Assembly: GCA_027924645.1 (NCBI GenBank)
Contig: BSBN01000242.1
Span: 4,898,001 to 4,962,000, forward strand
Source: Cunninghamia lanceolata
Taxonomy: Eukaryota; Streptophyta; Pinopsida; Cupressales; Cupressaceae
Direction of reading: 5' to 3'
Length of the DNA: 64,000 bases
Positions 45,461 through 58,762 of this stretch are shown piece by piece; positions within the stretch are counted from its first letter, which is position 1, and each line of letters opens with the position of its first letter. Below the pieces are notes generated by a model. The model was not told the DNA's origin, did not search any database, and saw only the letters and a program-made list of their open reading frames with translations. The translations under genes were made by a program, and so were the position numbers.

Positions 45461-47551
45461 ATAGCTTTTCTCTAGAAAAAGTACTAAAAAATCATAAAAT
45501 CATAAAAATGTACCAAAAAAAAAGGAAAAAAAGAGAAGAAAAAATTAATCCAATAGTGAAAACCACTTCAGTGGCAGTTTGGGTTAGCGTCCAATGGTGA
45601 AAACTTGGCAAACAAGCACCTTGGATAAGTACCATAGTGAAAACTTGGCAAACATGTGCTATGGTAGAGCCAGCTCTCACCATCCACTTCGCTATTTGTT
45701 TAATCCCCATTGCGTCGTGTCACTTCATCCATCCTCTGACAACCTCATCCATCCATGGCTAAGTTGTTCATCCCTTTTATCATCCCAGTACCTTACTACT
45801 ATCATGGCTTGGAACTTGTCAAAGTTGACGTATCATTTGTGTATATCACCTAGCTTTAACTAAGTCATTCGTAGCCATCATATCCTATGAAAAGATTTCC
45901 ATTTGCCTATATGCAATAAATTCTCCCACACTAGGGGCACTTGCTTATACTTTGACATCAGGTGGATGCTTTAAGGCATCATGGTCAATCGTATAAATGT
46001 CCTAAAAAAATCCATAAAAATTAGAAAAAGACCTTAAAAAATCCATAAAAGTTAGAAAATGTCCTAAAAAAATATACAAAAACATCAAATAGCCAACAAA
46101 AAAAATACAAGAAATAAAGTCAAACCATCACATCACTTCATCATATGCATTCATATCAATCTAATCCAATTCAATCATCACTGTATCAAATCACATCAAA
46201 TCAAATCAATCCTAACCCCCATCATCTTTCATCATCCCATCAAAACCAACAAGAACTACATATCATCTTTATCGTTAAATTCATTAATCTCGTGGATACA
46301 GGGTATGTAGGCAGTTTGGTGTATGAAGGAAATACCTATTCAGGCACAAGATGATAAGCCTCCTCTTCTCTTCCATCTTTCATTTGATCTTCTTTCTCTT
46401 CTTTCATCACTTTATTCTTCCATCATCTATCTCCCACATCATCAATAAACACCCAGAACTACATATTCATCATGTCTCATCATCATCGTGTGGTGCTTTG
46501 ATCCCCTAGATACGGGTATGTAGGTAGTTTGGAATACAAAGGAAGTATCTAGTCTGCAAGTACCAACGATTCATTCTTCCATCCCCCTATCATCTTCTCT
46601 TTCTTCCATCTTCTTCTCTTTGACTAATTCAAGAAAAACAAATTGTGCATCTTTTGATAGCTCAAGTGCTTGTTCAAATTAGAGGTAAACCGAGTCATTT
46701 GTCTACATGTCTTAAGATAACATTTGCTATGTCAACCTAACAACAATCTTAGCCTTCAATATGATATATCTTTCCTTTCAACAAGGCGCTATTCAAATCC
46801 ATCCAAGAGCACCTTAAATTTGGCAAGAGAACATGATGGATGTGTCTTTTGTTTTATCTTTTGTCCCTTCTAATACCTAATCAAGACTGCCTTGATCTTT
46901 CATATCTTGGTATGTTGCGATGAAGTTTGGACTGGGGCAGGGTCATTTGCTTTCGTATGCTGCATTTGTGGGATGATCTTATTCTCCTACTAGGCCTAAT
47001 GGTATCTTGTAAGTGTTGGGATTAGCATCTTGCATATCAATACCTTTTGCATTTGAGAAGCTAAATAGTCTCTTATGCACTAAGGCTATTCTATGATAAG
47101 ACTAATTCCCATACATATAACCAACAAGGTTCATTATGTTTAGTGGAAATAATTTCAAATAGTTACTTGTAAAGTCAAAGTCCATCTCGAAGTGGCTAAT
47201 ATTCATATCTTGTACCTTGACAAGGTTGTATTAGCCTGTTGTGCATTGGATACACGACACCTTGGTCTTCCATACCTTGGTGCATAATATCCACATGCTA
47301 CATCAAAAATAAGGATTGTAAACCTTGAATATAGTATGCAACTATTAAAGCTGTTCTCATCATCATCATTATCATCATCTTCAATCTTCATCATTAGCAT
47401 CTTCTCATTCTTCATCAACATTCTTCCTTTTCCTGCAACACAAGTGTGTCAGACATATTAAAATCATTACCATATAGTAAGTTCATCACCATAAATCATT
47501 TATCCATAGCATCTAGCATCTATCATATAACCATTAATGCATCCATAAAGC
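45461..47551 (+). other. Tat 3' non-coding region, first part
   Basis: No gene. Two copies of 'agtgaaaacttggcaaaca'-type sequence lie at about 45594 and 45633. Two ~100-bp related blocks sit at 46249-46350 and 46451-46561, each with 'gaactacat' and then 'gggtatgtaggNagtttgg'. A run of tca trinucleotides sits at 47354-47386. Such short repeats after pol are usual in this clade. The region is cut at 47557 by the minus-strand element and continues at 57067. Confidence 0.65.
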
Positions 47552-47556
47552 ATATC
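47552..47556. repeat. Target site duplication ATATC, left
   Basis: Recurs at 57062-57066. Confidence 0.85.
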
Positions 47557-48053
47557 TATAAAGAAGAGTAAAGAACCAACAATCTACTAATCAAACATGC
47601 AAAGTAAATAAATCAATGATAAGAGAAAGATACCACAATGCACCAATGGAGACCAAGATTGTGAAGGGGGAAAAACAAAGAAAAACCCCCTGTGTTATGC
47701 AAATGGCATGAAGCCTAAAAAAGATTATAGAGAGAGTGAGAAGCTTCTCAATGAGTGAAATAAGAAGAAAAGAAGAGTGAGAAATAAGATATCCGTGATG
47801 AGGAATACATCAAAGAGAGGAGGAGACACCTCCTAAATAGAGGTGAGCAATGGAGTTATCCGTAACTCCCATATGCCATCTTGCATAAGGTGTGTGCCAC
47901 ATGTTTCCTCTTAAGGAGGAATCTACAGAAAATAGATTATTCCTACATGAGGAATAAAAGAGGTGAATTATCTGACATGTGTGGGGATAATACACCAAAT
48001 AATAAATTACAAATAAATTATAATCTTCACTAAGTAAAGATTAATTTCTAACA
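47557..48053 (-). repeat. 3' LTR of the LARD-like element
   Basis: 497 bp; it matches 56620-57061 except for a 55-bp segment near 47911-47965 that is absent from the other LTR. Confidence 0.88.
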
Positions 48054-49220
48054 CCCCCCTTTAAGCTTTACTTGGGGAGATTTACAATAAATCCATCAAA
48101 GGATGATTACAACATGTTACATGAATGGCATAAAATCCTTTACAATGAATAAGAATAAAGAATTTGAGAAAGAAGCTTGAAGAAGAGTGAACAATCTGGT
48201 TTGAGATAGAGGCAAGTCTTCAAGTGGTCTTGAGAATAATTGTATAGATGCCTTTGTGAACCAAAGTGCTTGTATAAATGCCTTTGAACAATCTGAATGG
48301 AGAGCTCCTTTAGAGCCAAGAGAAGTGGATTGATGGTTCTTGTGTTGCCAAGGTAGATATTGGACATGTTCCATCAAAGAAACCATAACCAAAAAATGGA
48401 TTTCCCATTATTGGGATCATCTCCTAAATTTGAATTAGTATAATCATATAAAGAGATACAAATTGCATATTGCATAATAAAAGTTTGTGGATGAATCCAA
48501 ATTTAAGTCATAAAGCTAATAAGGAAAAAGTCAGCATAGCTAAAATAACCTTAAGTCTTGAGTAAGAGTGCTAAGAAAAGTTGTAGCACAAATTATGGCT
48601 TATAGCCCAAATTATAAAATGTCAATATATAGACATAGCAATAATAGTTCTAGGTTTCTTCTCACTACATCATTTGTTGAATTGTAAAGGGAACTTATAT
48701 CAAGTTTAATAATAATGGACTTTAAAAATTAGTCCTAAAGATCATAGTGCCTTCATTTTAAGTTTCAATATTAAGGACTTTGAAAAATAGTCCTATAGAT
48801 GGTTTTAAAAAACCATAATGCCTTCATAAAATATCAAAGGACTTTGAAAATAGTTTGAAAAATGGTATAAAAACCATATTGCCTTCAATAGAATTTTAAG
48901 AACTTGATCCCCAATGATCAGTTCATCATAAAAATGTAAGTGCATACCATCAAAGTGGATGGAAGTATTTTCCATGGGGCCCAAAAAAAACTCCAATGAG
49001 ACTTGATAAAATATATAATTCATTATAGATAAGGCTCCCTATGCAACATTATTGCAAATGCGTCTTGCACATAAAAGATTTAAAGGCTCCATTGAGACTT
49101 GATAAGTCATTTACTTTACAAAATATATAGATGGAATAAATCCACCAAGAAGGCAAATGCTCTAATGAACTTTTAATTTTTCAAAAAAATATAAATGGAT
49201 TAAATCCATAAGAAGGCAAA
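48054..49220 (-). other. LARD interior, left part
   Basis: Begins with the purine tract (minus strand AAAGGGGGG at 48062-48054). No coding domain is seen. Short repeated phrases such as 'gactttgaaaa.tagtcc' occur at 48715-48870. Confidence 0.6.
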
Positions 49221-49225
49221 TTTAC
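49221..49225. repeat. Target site duplication TTTAC, left
   Basis: Recurs at 54820-54824. Confidence 0.85.
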
Positions 49226-49551
49226 TGTAATGAAATAACTTGCACAATGGAAGAAGATAATATGAAATATTCTGCAAATACTTGATAATAACTGAGAATA
49301 ATAGGCCACTTTGAGGGGGCAACCTCCAAATATCTCCAATGAGAACACACTTCACAATATGATGATGAAATAAGACTCACATCCTCATATATATACCTAA
49401 TTATGCTTAGGATGAATAGACACACTCCTATATAACACCTAGTCTGACCTATCTAACTAAATAATAATATAATAATGATAACATGACTTAATTAGGAGTT
49501 AAGATAGCCACAAGCCGACTATTCATGTACACCAATATTAAGGGCGTAGCA
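49226..49551 (-). repeat. 3' LTR of the chromovirus
   Basis: 326 bp; it lacks an 8-bp segment near 49525 that the 5' LTR has. TATATATATGAGG on the minus strand near 49397-49385 is the TATA candidate. Confidence 0.9.
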
Positions 49552-52500
49552 TGCCCCCCCTCTTCAAAGAAGCATTGTCCTTAATGCTAACCAAGTGTGG
49601 ATTCTTTTGAATGAACTCCTCATCCTCCCATGTGGCCTCTTCAACTAGTAAATTCTTCCATTGGATGAGATACTGAGTGAGCGTTCTATTCCTCAATTTC
49701 TTCATGCGTGTTTGAAGAATGCACTCTGGTTCCAAAATTATTCTTCCTTCTTCATCAAGCTCTGGTAGTACTGTTTGAGTAGAAATATTCTGCCCAATTA
49801 CCTTCTTCAAACAAGAAACATGAAAAACTGGATGTATCTTTATTGTTGGTGGCAACTCTATCTTGTAGGCAACACTACCAATCTTTTGCATGATTTGGTA
49901 TGGCCCGTAATATCTTGGAGACAACTTATTATTCTTTTTTTATTGCTTCATTGAGATTTGTTTATAAGGCTGCAATCTCAAGAAGACCCAATCCCCAACT
50001 TCAAAATTTCTTTCACTACGATGTTGGTCCGCTTGTTGTTTCATTCGATTTTGTGCCATAGCTAAATTCTCCTTGAGTCCTGAAAGTACCTGTTGTTGAT
50101 GAAGCAAGTTGTCCTCTACTGCCTAAACTCTTGGTGACACCTTTAATGATGATATGATGGAAGGAGGATGATATCCATAAAGTGCCAAAAATGGAGACAT
50201 TTTTTATGAGCTATGAAAATAAGTGTTATACCACCATTCTGCAAGTGGTAGCCAATCTACCCATTGAGATTGTTTCTCTGAAGTGAAACAACATAGATAT
50301 CTTTCCAAACATTTATTAACAACCTCAGTTTGTCCATCTGATTGAGGATGGTATGAAGAACTATGAGCCAATTGAGTACCCAAACATGAGAATAAATCTT
50401 TCCAAAAGTGACTAGTAAAGATAAGATCACGATCACTGACAATAACCTTAGGTGTACCATGTAGCTTTTGGATATTCTCCAAAAAAAAAATTGTCACTAC
50501 ACTTGCTATAAAAGGATGTGATAATGCAATGAAATGTGCATATTTAGTGAGGCGATCAAGTACTACCATGATGACATTATGACCTTTAGATTTGGGAAGC
50601 CCTGTGATGAAGTCCATGGATACCTCTTCCCAATGCTGGCTAGGAATAGATAAGGGCTGCAAGAGACCTGGTGTCTTAATTGTCTCCCCCTTATTTCTTT
50701 GACAAACCAAACATTCAGCCACAAATTTTTGATCACCTTTTATCCCTTCCCAAAAAAAATCTTGCTTGACCTGATGATATGTCTTCAAAAATCTTGAATG
50801 ACCACCAACTGGGGACTCATGTAGCTCTATGAGAATCTTGTGTTTAAGAGTGGAATTCTTGCAGAGATACAAGCGCTCTTTATACCAAAGAATATCCCCC
50901 TTCAAACAAAACTTATCTGAACTACTAGGATCACATTTTAATTGTTGGATGAGATTACTTGTTGCAACATCATTTTGCCACTCTGCTTTGGCTTCTTCCA
51001 CCCAATTTGCTTATAATATTGAAAGGGCACACAATAAGGCTTCATTTTTCTCATCCTTCCTAGAAAGTGCATCGGCCACAATATTTTCCTTCCCTTTCTT
51101 ATATACAATCTCAAAGTCATGTCCCAACATCTTAGTGACCCATTTTTGTTGCTCTTCAGAGGATAGTCTTTGTTCCAAAAAATATTTTAGGCTATCATGA
51201 TCTATCTTAACCTTGAAGTGTTGACCCATTAAATAAGGCCTCCATTGTTTAACTACGTGAAGGATTGCTAGCATTTCCTTCTAATAAATAGGTTTGAGCT
51301 GATTTTTACCCTTTAATTGATGACTCTCAAAAGCAATTGGTCGACGTTCTTGCATGAGAACTGCTCCTATCCCATTTCTAGAAGCATCACATTCCACAAT
51401 AAATGCCTTGGTGAAGTCCAAAGTGGTAAGCACTGGAGTTGTACACATAGCCTCCTTCAATTGCTCAAATGCTACATTAGCAGACTCATTCCAATGAAAA
51501 GAATCCTTCTTCAATAGAGTGGTAAGGGGTGCTGTTATACGACCATAATTCTTCACAAATCTTCTATAGTACCCTGTTAATCCCAAGAAACCCCTCAGTT
51601 TCTTAATGGTTTTTGGAATAGGCCATTCCATGATAGCCTTAATTTTGTTAGGGTCCACCTTTACTCCTTCATGTGAAACTATGTGTCCCAAATACTCCAC
51701 CTCCTTAAGACCAAAAGCACACTTGGATGTCTTAGCATAGAGTTGACGATCTTTGAGTAATTGTAATGCTTGATCTACATGCTGCAAATGTTCTTCCCAA
51801 GTCTTGCTATAAATCAATATATCATCAAAGAACACTAACACAAACTTTCTCAAGAACTTTTAAAAAATGGAATTCATCAAACTTTGGAATGTAGATGTTG
51901 CATTGGTAAGACCAAATGGCATCACCAAAAATTCATAATGACCCTCATGAGTTTGAAATGCTGTCTTACAAATATCTTCCTCCTTAATCTAAATTTGGTG
52001 ATAACCAGATTTAAGATCTAACTTGGTAAAATACATAGCTCCATTCAATTCATCTAGCAAATCATCAATGACTAGAATAGGAAACTTATCTTTAATGGTG
52101 TACATGTTGAGCACTCTATAATCTAGGCACATGCGCCAAGTTTCATCCTTCATACACACCATCACCACAGGTGAGGAGTAAGCACTTTGGCTATGCCTGA
52201 TAATTCCTGCCTTTAGCATCTCCTCAACAATTTTTTCTATCTCACTTTTTTGTATGTGTGGGTACCTATAAGGCCTGATGTTTGGTGGTTGGCTCCCTGG
52301 AACTAGTTGTATGGCATGGTCATGATCCCTCTTATGAGGAAGTCCTTTAGGCATATCTCCAAGAACCACTGAGTGACAATCAATTATTGCTTGTAAATCT
52401 GGATGAGTAGGAGCATTAGATTGAGAGACTTCTAATGAATAGAGCTAGGCCACAAATCCATCCGCTCATTTCTTAAGAAACTTTGCATTTGATGAGAGCT

Positions 52501-54007
52501 TACCATCTGTGGGGATTTTGCCTTCAACCCCCTTAGCTCTACTACCTTTCCTTCTGATTGAAATCTCATGAATAGTTCTCAGAAGTTCATCTCAATTGTT
52601 CCCAATGTAGTAAGCCATTGTACTCCCAAAACAATATCTACTGCACCCATAGATATCACATACATTGGGGTATCAAGTTGATAATCTCCCATGGATAATT
52701 TAATGCTATGACAATTCCCCGAACAACTAACTGTACCCCTGTCTGCAATCAAAATCTGAAACTCTAGGGCTAGATATATAAAATAATTTAGACGAGTTGC
52801 CAACTTTTTGTTGATGAAATTATGAGTACTACCTGAGTCGATCAACACTGTTACTTTCTACTTCTTTAAGAAACCCACTACCTTGAGAGTTTGTGGTGCA
52901 CTAAAACCTGAGAGTGCATGACAAGAAATGATTGGTTGAGAATCATGTGATTCCTCACTTGACTCCCTATACTCCTCTAATATGGGTTCCTCCTCTTCTT
53001 CCTCACTTGGACCTTCAATATAGAACAATTTATTGTCACTACATTTATGTCCTTGACTGTATTTACTATCACAATTGAAACACAACCCTTTTTCTCTTTT
53101 CTCCTCAATTTGTTGTGGAGTCAACCTAGTAGGTTGAGGAAGAGAAGGTGTTGAATATCCTTTCTCTTGTCACATTAGCCCCTTGCTTTCTAGGAATCAA
53201 ATACTTCTCCTCTACCCTACGTGCCAAGATAAAAGACTCATTTACTGAGCTAGGACTAAACATGTGTATCTCATGTTGAATGTGATCCTTGAGACCACCC
53301 AAGAATAAATCATTCAAGTTCTCCTTTGTAATTGTATCCACTCTTAAGGATAGATTTTGTAATTTTTGAATATAATCCTTAACTGATCCTGTTTGTTGAA
53401 GTTTAGCAAGTTGGCTGAAGAAGTTGTCTATCACACTATTGCTATATTGTGCTTGGAGTTCTTCTGTAAAAATTGACCATGAGATGGTGAGACTCTTTTT
53501 CCTCCGATGAGTACAAAGACAACGATACCAAATGAATTGATCTAGTTCTAAATATAGGGAAGCCATCGTGACCTTTTATCCATATGGGATTTGATGTACT
53601 TCAAAAAAATTCTCCATTTGGTTTATCCATGTTAGAGGATCCTTACCATTGAACTCGCGCATATCCACCTTTGGAAAAAAATTCCTAGATCCCATAGGAG
53701 TATTAAAATTTGTGTCATTATTAGCCGACTTGAAGGTTTCACCTTGGTTGCTTGAGAACTCCTTTCTTGGTTCATTCATATAGGCGCTTAACATGCTTCG
53801 TATATTTGATATATCTCCTCTTAGGTCACACATATCCCTCTTAATTGAGGAAACCTCTTCCTTGACCTTACTTATTTCCTCATTGGGATTACTATCCTCT
53901 ATTGTTTCCCCATCCTTATTAGAGGATTTCCCCAGTGTGGCAACATTCCTCAGCCTCTTGTTCCAGGCCCCGTCATGATGGAAACCAATATTTTTGAAAT
54001 AAATCAC
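49538..54007 (-). pseudogene. gag-pol: Chromovirus gag-pol polyprotein, mildly decayed
   Basis: Read from 54007 down, it contains gag (coiled-coil start, 'WINQMENFF', 'FSQLAKLQQTGSVKDYIQKL'), a knuckle 'CFNCDSKYSQGHKC' (about 53080), and protease 'MLIDSGSTHNFINKKL' (52848). RT follows ('[14 protein letters not shown]' near 52000; catalytic FFDD at about 51830), then RNase H ('VECDASRNGIGAVLM', 'VADALSRKDEK'). Integrase has 'VSMDFITGLPKSKGH', 'VSDRDLIFTS' and 'YHPQSDGQTEVVNK' (DDE intact). A chromodomain closes it ('LTQYLIQWKNLLVEEATWEDEEF', 49720-49600). Nearly everything shares one frame; the knuckle-protease part is shifted, and about six stops interrupt. Catalytic residues are all in place, so decay is recent relative to the other gypsy elements. 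Confidence 0.9.
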
Positions 54008-54485
54008 ACAAATGAAATGTAAATTCTCTAAAATTTTTACTATAACTTACTAGGGCCAAGATACCACTTACCCAATGAAAAATCCAAAAAATTAGCAAAT
54101 TTGCTGCCTTGAGAGCGAATTTGTTGGAAACCCTAATTTTGTAATAACTCGCTTATTTTTGCTTCAATTTATCCAAGATTTGGACTGTAGGCTCCTCTAT
54201 TATGTCTTCAAAAACCCAATACAAATTATACTCCAATTCAGCAAGATGTGAGAGATATGTAGATCTCAAATAAATTGTGTAGAAATCGTAATTCTGCAAT
54301 AATTCGCTCAAATCTGCTCCAATTCCTCTGAAATCTGGACTATAGCTTCTTTAATATGGTCTTCAAAACCCTATAAGAATCTTTAAAAAAATTTGCTAAA
54401 ATCTAAAAGTTATGCTCTTCCCAAAATCACCTCCAATGTTGAAAAAAATCTTGCCTCTACGGTGCCAAGATCATGCTCTGACACT

Positions 54486-54819
54486 TGTAATGAAATAACT
54501 TGCACAATGGAAGAAGATAATATGAAATATTCTACAAATATTTGATAATAACTGAGAATAATAGGCCACTTCGAGGGGGCAACCTCCAAATATCTCCAAT
54601 GAGAACACACTTCACAATATGATGATGAAATAAGACTCACATCCTCCTATATATACTTAATTATGCTTAGGATGAATAGACACACCCCTATATAACACCT
54701 AGTCTGACCTATCTAACTAAATAATAATATAATAATGATAACATGACTTAATTAGGAGTTAAGATAGCTACAAGCCGACTATTCATAACCCTATGTACAC
54801 CAATATTAAGGGCATAGCA
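54486..54819 (-). repeat. 5' LTR of the chromovirus
   Basis: 334 bp; pairs with 49226-49551. On the minus strand it is followed by AGTGTCAGAGCATG, a PBS-like sequence missing bases of the usual TGGTATCAGAGC. Confidence 0.88.
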
Positions 54820-54824
54820 TTTAC
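54820..54824. repeat. Target site duplication TTTAC, right
   Basis: Second copy of the chromovirus target duplication. Confidence 0.85.
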
Positions 54825-56619
54825 CAATATGGCACAATATCAGATTAATGAGGCACAATAAAATATCAGATTCCCTTTATCAAAATAACATAATCGAAGT
54901 TGAGAAGGAAACTCTAGATTGTTTTAAATATTGAGATAAATCAAGACTTAAGTAGAGAGAATGATAATTTGATAAATAAGAATGATAATTAGGCACCAAC
55001 GGTGATAGAAAGTTCTTGAAGATACATAGGAATTGCTAAAAAAAAAAGATGAGAAGAATACTCCAAAGTGATATTCATGCATTCGCAACTACATGAATAT
55101 CCCTTAAATTGAATGGAACAAGTACATAATTATTGGGTTGATCAAGTCCAATAATAAAGTAAATGTGTAATTATATTAAAAACCAACATTTTGAAAAAAT
55201 GTGGAAAGAAAAGGTAATTTTTTGTAAGAAATGCCTAATTTCCATAATAAAAGGCAAAATAAATTGTTATGAAGAAATGTCTAATTACAGACAAAAGGCA
55301 AATTTTTTGAAAAAAAGACCTAATTAGATGCAAATGTTTTGAAAAATTATTCTAATTATGAGAAGAAAAGGCAAAAAATTACCTAGAGAAATTTTTATAT
55401 GCAAAAAATTATTTAAAAAGAACTTTAATAATGCATATAAAATTTAAATTAAAAAAAATAAAGTAAAAAAAACTATATTAAAAAGCTATATTAGAAAGGC
55501 ACAATTTTTTGCATATAATATTTAAAAAAAATTAAAAGTTACTAAAAACAATAATTAAAAAAAACTTAAAAAACAAACTAAATATTACTAAAATTTGAAA
55601 AAGAAAACCTTGTTTTTTTAAATAAAGCCCTTAAAAAAATCACATTTAAAAAAAACTTAATTATCTAATTGCTTCTTACCCAAAAAAAAATTTGATAAAT
55701 TTAAAAATTATTTAACTATATTAATAAAGATTATAAAACACACTCACGAATTAAAACCTTAAGTTAGAAATCTAAATAGAAACTTAAGAAAAGTTAAAAA
55801 AAACATTATAAGAAACTTAAGAAAAGTTAAAAAAACATCATAAATATATAGGAAAGAACGAAGAGACACGGTTTTTTTTTTAATGCAATGAAAGTTTTTT
55901 TTGGTGTTAAAGAATGCAGAGTTTGAGCGAGCAAAGAAGGAAAAATGGAGGGCGGAAGGTTTAGAAAGTCGCTGAGCGGCAGTTGCTCATGGGCTAGGGT
56001 AACTTCCCTGGCAGGCCTTTGGCCTTTAAACAAAAGATTTGTTATTAAAGTTTTATAAATAAATTTTTATTTAGTATTTTATAAATTTTAATTTTTTTTT
56101 AAACAATGCAAAAAAAGGGCAGAGGCCTTTAGGGCCAATGAAGCCCTAAAAAAATTGTAAAATTTCTTAAAAGAATTTGTTTAATTTAAAAAAAAAAATT
56201 TATAATTTTGAAATAGATTTAATTTGTAAAAAAGAATTTATATTTTTATTTTAAACTTTGAAAATTTTAATATATAATTTGTAAAATAATGTAGAATTTT
56301 TTTAAAATTTGCAAAATTTTTTATTTTTTTATTTTTAAATTGATTTATAATGTAAAATATATATAATTTTTTTTTTATAAAAGGATTGTAGTATGAAAAA
56401 AACTAAAAAATTTTATAAGAGAATTTTTTTTTGCAGAGATCTTATAAAATTATTACAAACTATATCAAATTTTTTGTAAAAAATTATGAATGCTTTAGAA
56501 GCATACAAAAAATCTAGGAAAAAAAATCAAACTATTGTAAATATTTTTCTTGTAGAGAGAATCTTCTCTTCTCTCAAGTTCCTACAACAGGTCTCTAAGG
56601 TGTAGCCGCTCTGATACCA
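54825..56619 (-). other. LARD interior, right part: AT-rich with one GC-richer island
   Basis: Mostly A/T runs, with no credible gene. An island at about 55900-56035 is GC-richer and holds a 68-codon minus-strand frame (56033-55827) without a recognisable domain. A shorter island with 'aggcctttagggcc' lies near 56112-56145. These might be scraps of a captured gene or a leader ORF. Confidence 0.5.
56608..56619 (-). promoter_or_regulatory. Primer binding site of the LARD-like element
   Basis: On the minus strand TGGTATCAGAGC starts directly after the 5' LTR: a perfect match to the common initiator-Met PBS. Confidence 0.9.
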
Positions 56620-57061
56620 TGTAAAGAAGAGTAAAGGATCAACAATCTACTAATCAAACATGCAAAGTAAATAAATCAATGATAAAAGAAAGATACCACA
56701 ATGCACCAATGGAGACCAAGATTGTGAAGGGGGAAAAACAAAGAAAAATCTCCTATGTTATGCAAATGGCATGAAGCCTGAAAAAGATTACAGAGAGAGT
56801 GAGAAGCTTCTCAATGAGTGAAATGAGAAGAAAAGAAGAGTGAGGAAGAAGATATCCGTGATGAGGGATACATCAAAGAGAGGAGGAGACACCTCTTAAA
56901 TAGAGGTGAGTAATGGAGTTATCCGTTACTCCCATATGCCGTCTTGCATAAGGTGTGTGCCACATGTTTCCTCTATTATCTGACATGTGTGGGGATAATA
57001 CACCAAATAATAAATTACAAATAAATTATAATCTTCACTAAGTAAAGATTAAATTCTAACA
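56620..57061 (-). repeat. 5' LTR of the LARD-like element
   Basis: 442 bp. In its own sense it begins TGTTAGAATT and ends CTTTACA. 'CTATTTAAGAGG' on the minus strand near 56905 may be its TATA region. Confidence 0.88.
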
Positions 57062-57066
57062 ATATC
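57062..57066. repeat. Target site duplication ATATC, right
   Basis: Second copy of the LARD target duplication. Confidence 0.85.
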
Positions 57067-57385
57067 ATCATTACAAGTATTGTGCAATAATCATAAACAT
57101 ATAACCATACATAGAGCATCTCATCATAAAATATCTAGAGCACATGCATCTCATAACCACATCATGTGCATCTCATAAAAACATAAGAAAATACAAAAAT
57201 AAATGCATATCCATATCACAAGTGCATCCATAATCATAGACAATATATCACATCAATGTGTAGGATCATGTATATATATATATATATATATATACCATGG
57301 GTCAATATACAAGTGTCTATATACAAAATAAATGCACAACATGGCTATCCAAGAGCCCTTAAAAATATATACAACAGGCTCTCAG
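57067..57385 (+). other. Tat 3' non-coding region, second part
   Basis: Continuation after the LARD insertion. It includes a (TA)n microsatellite at about 57271-57294. No gene is seen. Confidence 0.6.
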
Positions 57386-57940
57386 GCCTCAAAAGTGATA
57401 CAATAGTATACATAGTAGGCTATCCTTGGTGTCTCAAAAGAGAACTCCCCGATGAAGCCTATCCTTGGTCTCCACCTGCTCCACCTGATCCCCCTGCACC
57501 TCTCTACTAAGGTGGACCCATCACTGAGGCAACCGATCGAGACCCCCTGTCCTCCTTGATGTAGAAGCCCTTGATCGGCTCTTGTAGCTCGACTGGCGCT
57601 GCTCTGTCGGCATTGCACCATAGTACAACCCTCTTTAATACTCTGCCTCCCTCTGGGTCACATTGAGTTCTCCCTGTACTTGGGCGAGCTCTTGTGCCAA
57701 ATATAAACCTATCTAATCTGTCCCAAGAGCAGTTGTGGCTGTATCTCTCTCTGCTATGGCCCTCTGTGCTCTCTACAACACTGCATCCCTCTCTGCTGTA
57801 AGCTTGCCAATGGTAACATCATCTGGTACAACCTGAACCTATACCTATGCAGCCTGATCCTACATAGCTTATAACTACCCCTATAATGTCTGTACCTGGG
57901 CCTGAAGCTGGGCAACCTATCCCTGGTAAGCCTGGGCCTG

Positions 57941-58762
57941 CCCCTGAGCCTGTCTCATAGCTACAATTGCCTTGTGTCGATCCACCTCCGTCCTCCTCAA
58001 CCGATATTGGACCCGTATCCTCTTGTTGATCTCCCCCTTTAATCTCTGCCTCATCTATCTCACGGTAGCATCTCCATCACCCCCTGCCTGCTGTGGCTGA
58101 GGTGTCATCCTCACAAGTCAAGGGACCTGCCCTTGACCTTGACCCTGTCCAATTGCTACCCTTAAGGGCCCCACTACTGCCATTGGAGAAGCTATCACCT
58201 GCACCTGTGGGGCTCTCCTCTGTGCCCTATCTCCTCCTCTCCACGGTACATGCACCGCTACCTCCCCAACCTCTCCTGGTACAGAAAGTTGAACTGGCCT
58301 AGCTGACGCCCAATATACATCATAATTGGGAAACGTCCCTGGATCTACTAGCCCCTAATCCCATCTCCACATCATCGGCTGTAATCCCTCCACCTTAGCT
58401 AGGGCTACATCCACAACTACCTCTGGGCCCCAGTTTGAAACCTCTCTGCGTGTACGACCAAAGATAGCATCGCCAACTGGTAGGGGTTGTGCAACACCAA
58501 ACTGCCAAAGCACCCTCTCAGGCAAATACCTCTCAATAATGTAGATACCACAACCAAATAAATATTTTGCCTGTCGAGCATATACTAGCTCCTCTGCATC
58601 CTTTGTCCAGGCCTCCCAGCTCCTCCATGGCCACCATGTGAACTGATCAAGCTCATCTAACCATTGCCTCCAATAAACTGTGGCTCTCAACTGCCTATAG
58701 CTAGGCACACCTCCATATATATGTGCATAGGGCTGTCATGGTAATCTCTGCCCCTGAGCCTA
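57941..58762 (-). repeat. 821-bp tandem duplication, copy 1
   Basis: Each landmark in 57941-58750 recurs about 821 bp later (for example 'ctgtggctga' at 58091 and 58912, 'gggctgtc' at 58730 and 59551). The joint carries a repeated 'cccctgagcct', suggesting recombination at microhomology. Confidence 0.88.

Larger units (their letters stand above)
49226..54819 (-). mobile_element. Chromodomain Ty3/gypsy element (Reina-like)
   Basis: A 5594-bp minus-strand element with short LTRs (326 and 334 bp), TSD TTTAC, and a gag-pol ending in a chromodomain. Small size, short LTRs and the C-terminal chromodomain suit the Reina clade of chromoviruses, which is inference. On the minus strand a purine tract GAGGGGGGGCA abuts the 3' LTR. 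Confidence 0.9.
47557..57061 (-). mobile_element. Non-coding minus-strand LTR element (LARD-like)
   Basis: LTRs lie at 47557-48053 (3' LTR in its own sense) and 56620-57061 (5' LTR), with TSD ATATC. On the minus strand a PBS, TGGTATCAGAGC, follows the 5' LTR at once, and a purine tract AAAGGGGGG abuts the 3' LTR. The interior, less the nested chromovirus, is about 3.0 kb and shows no gag or pol. It is therefore a large non-autonomous derivative of about 3.9 kb. Confidence 0.87.

Noticed and set aside
57271..57294. (TA)n tract as a functional site
   Set aside because: A plain dinucleotide microsatellite in non-coding Tat sequence.
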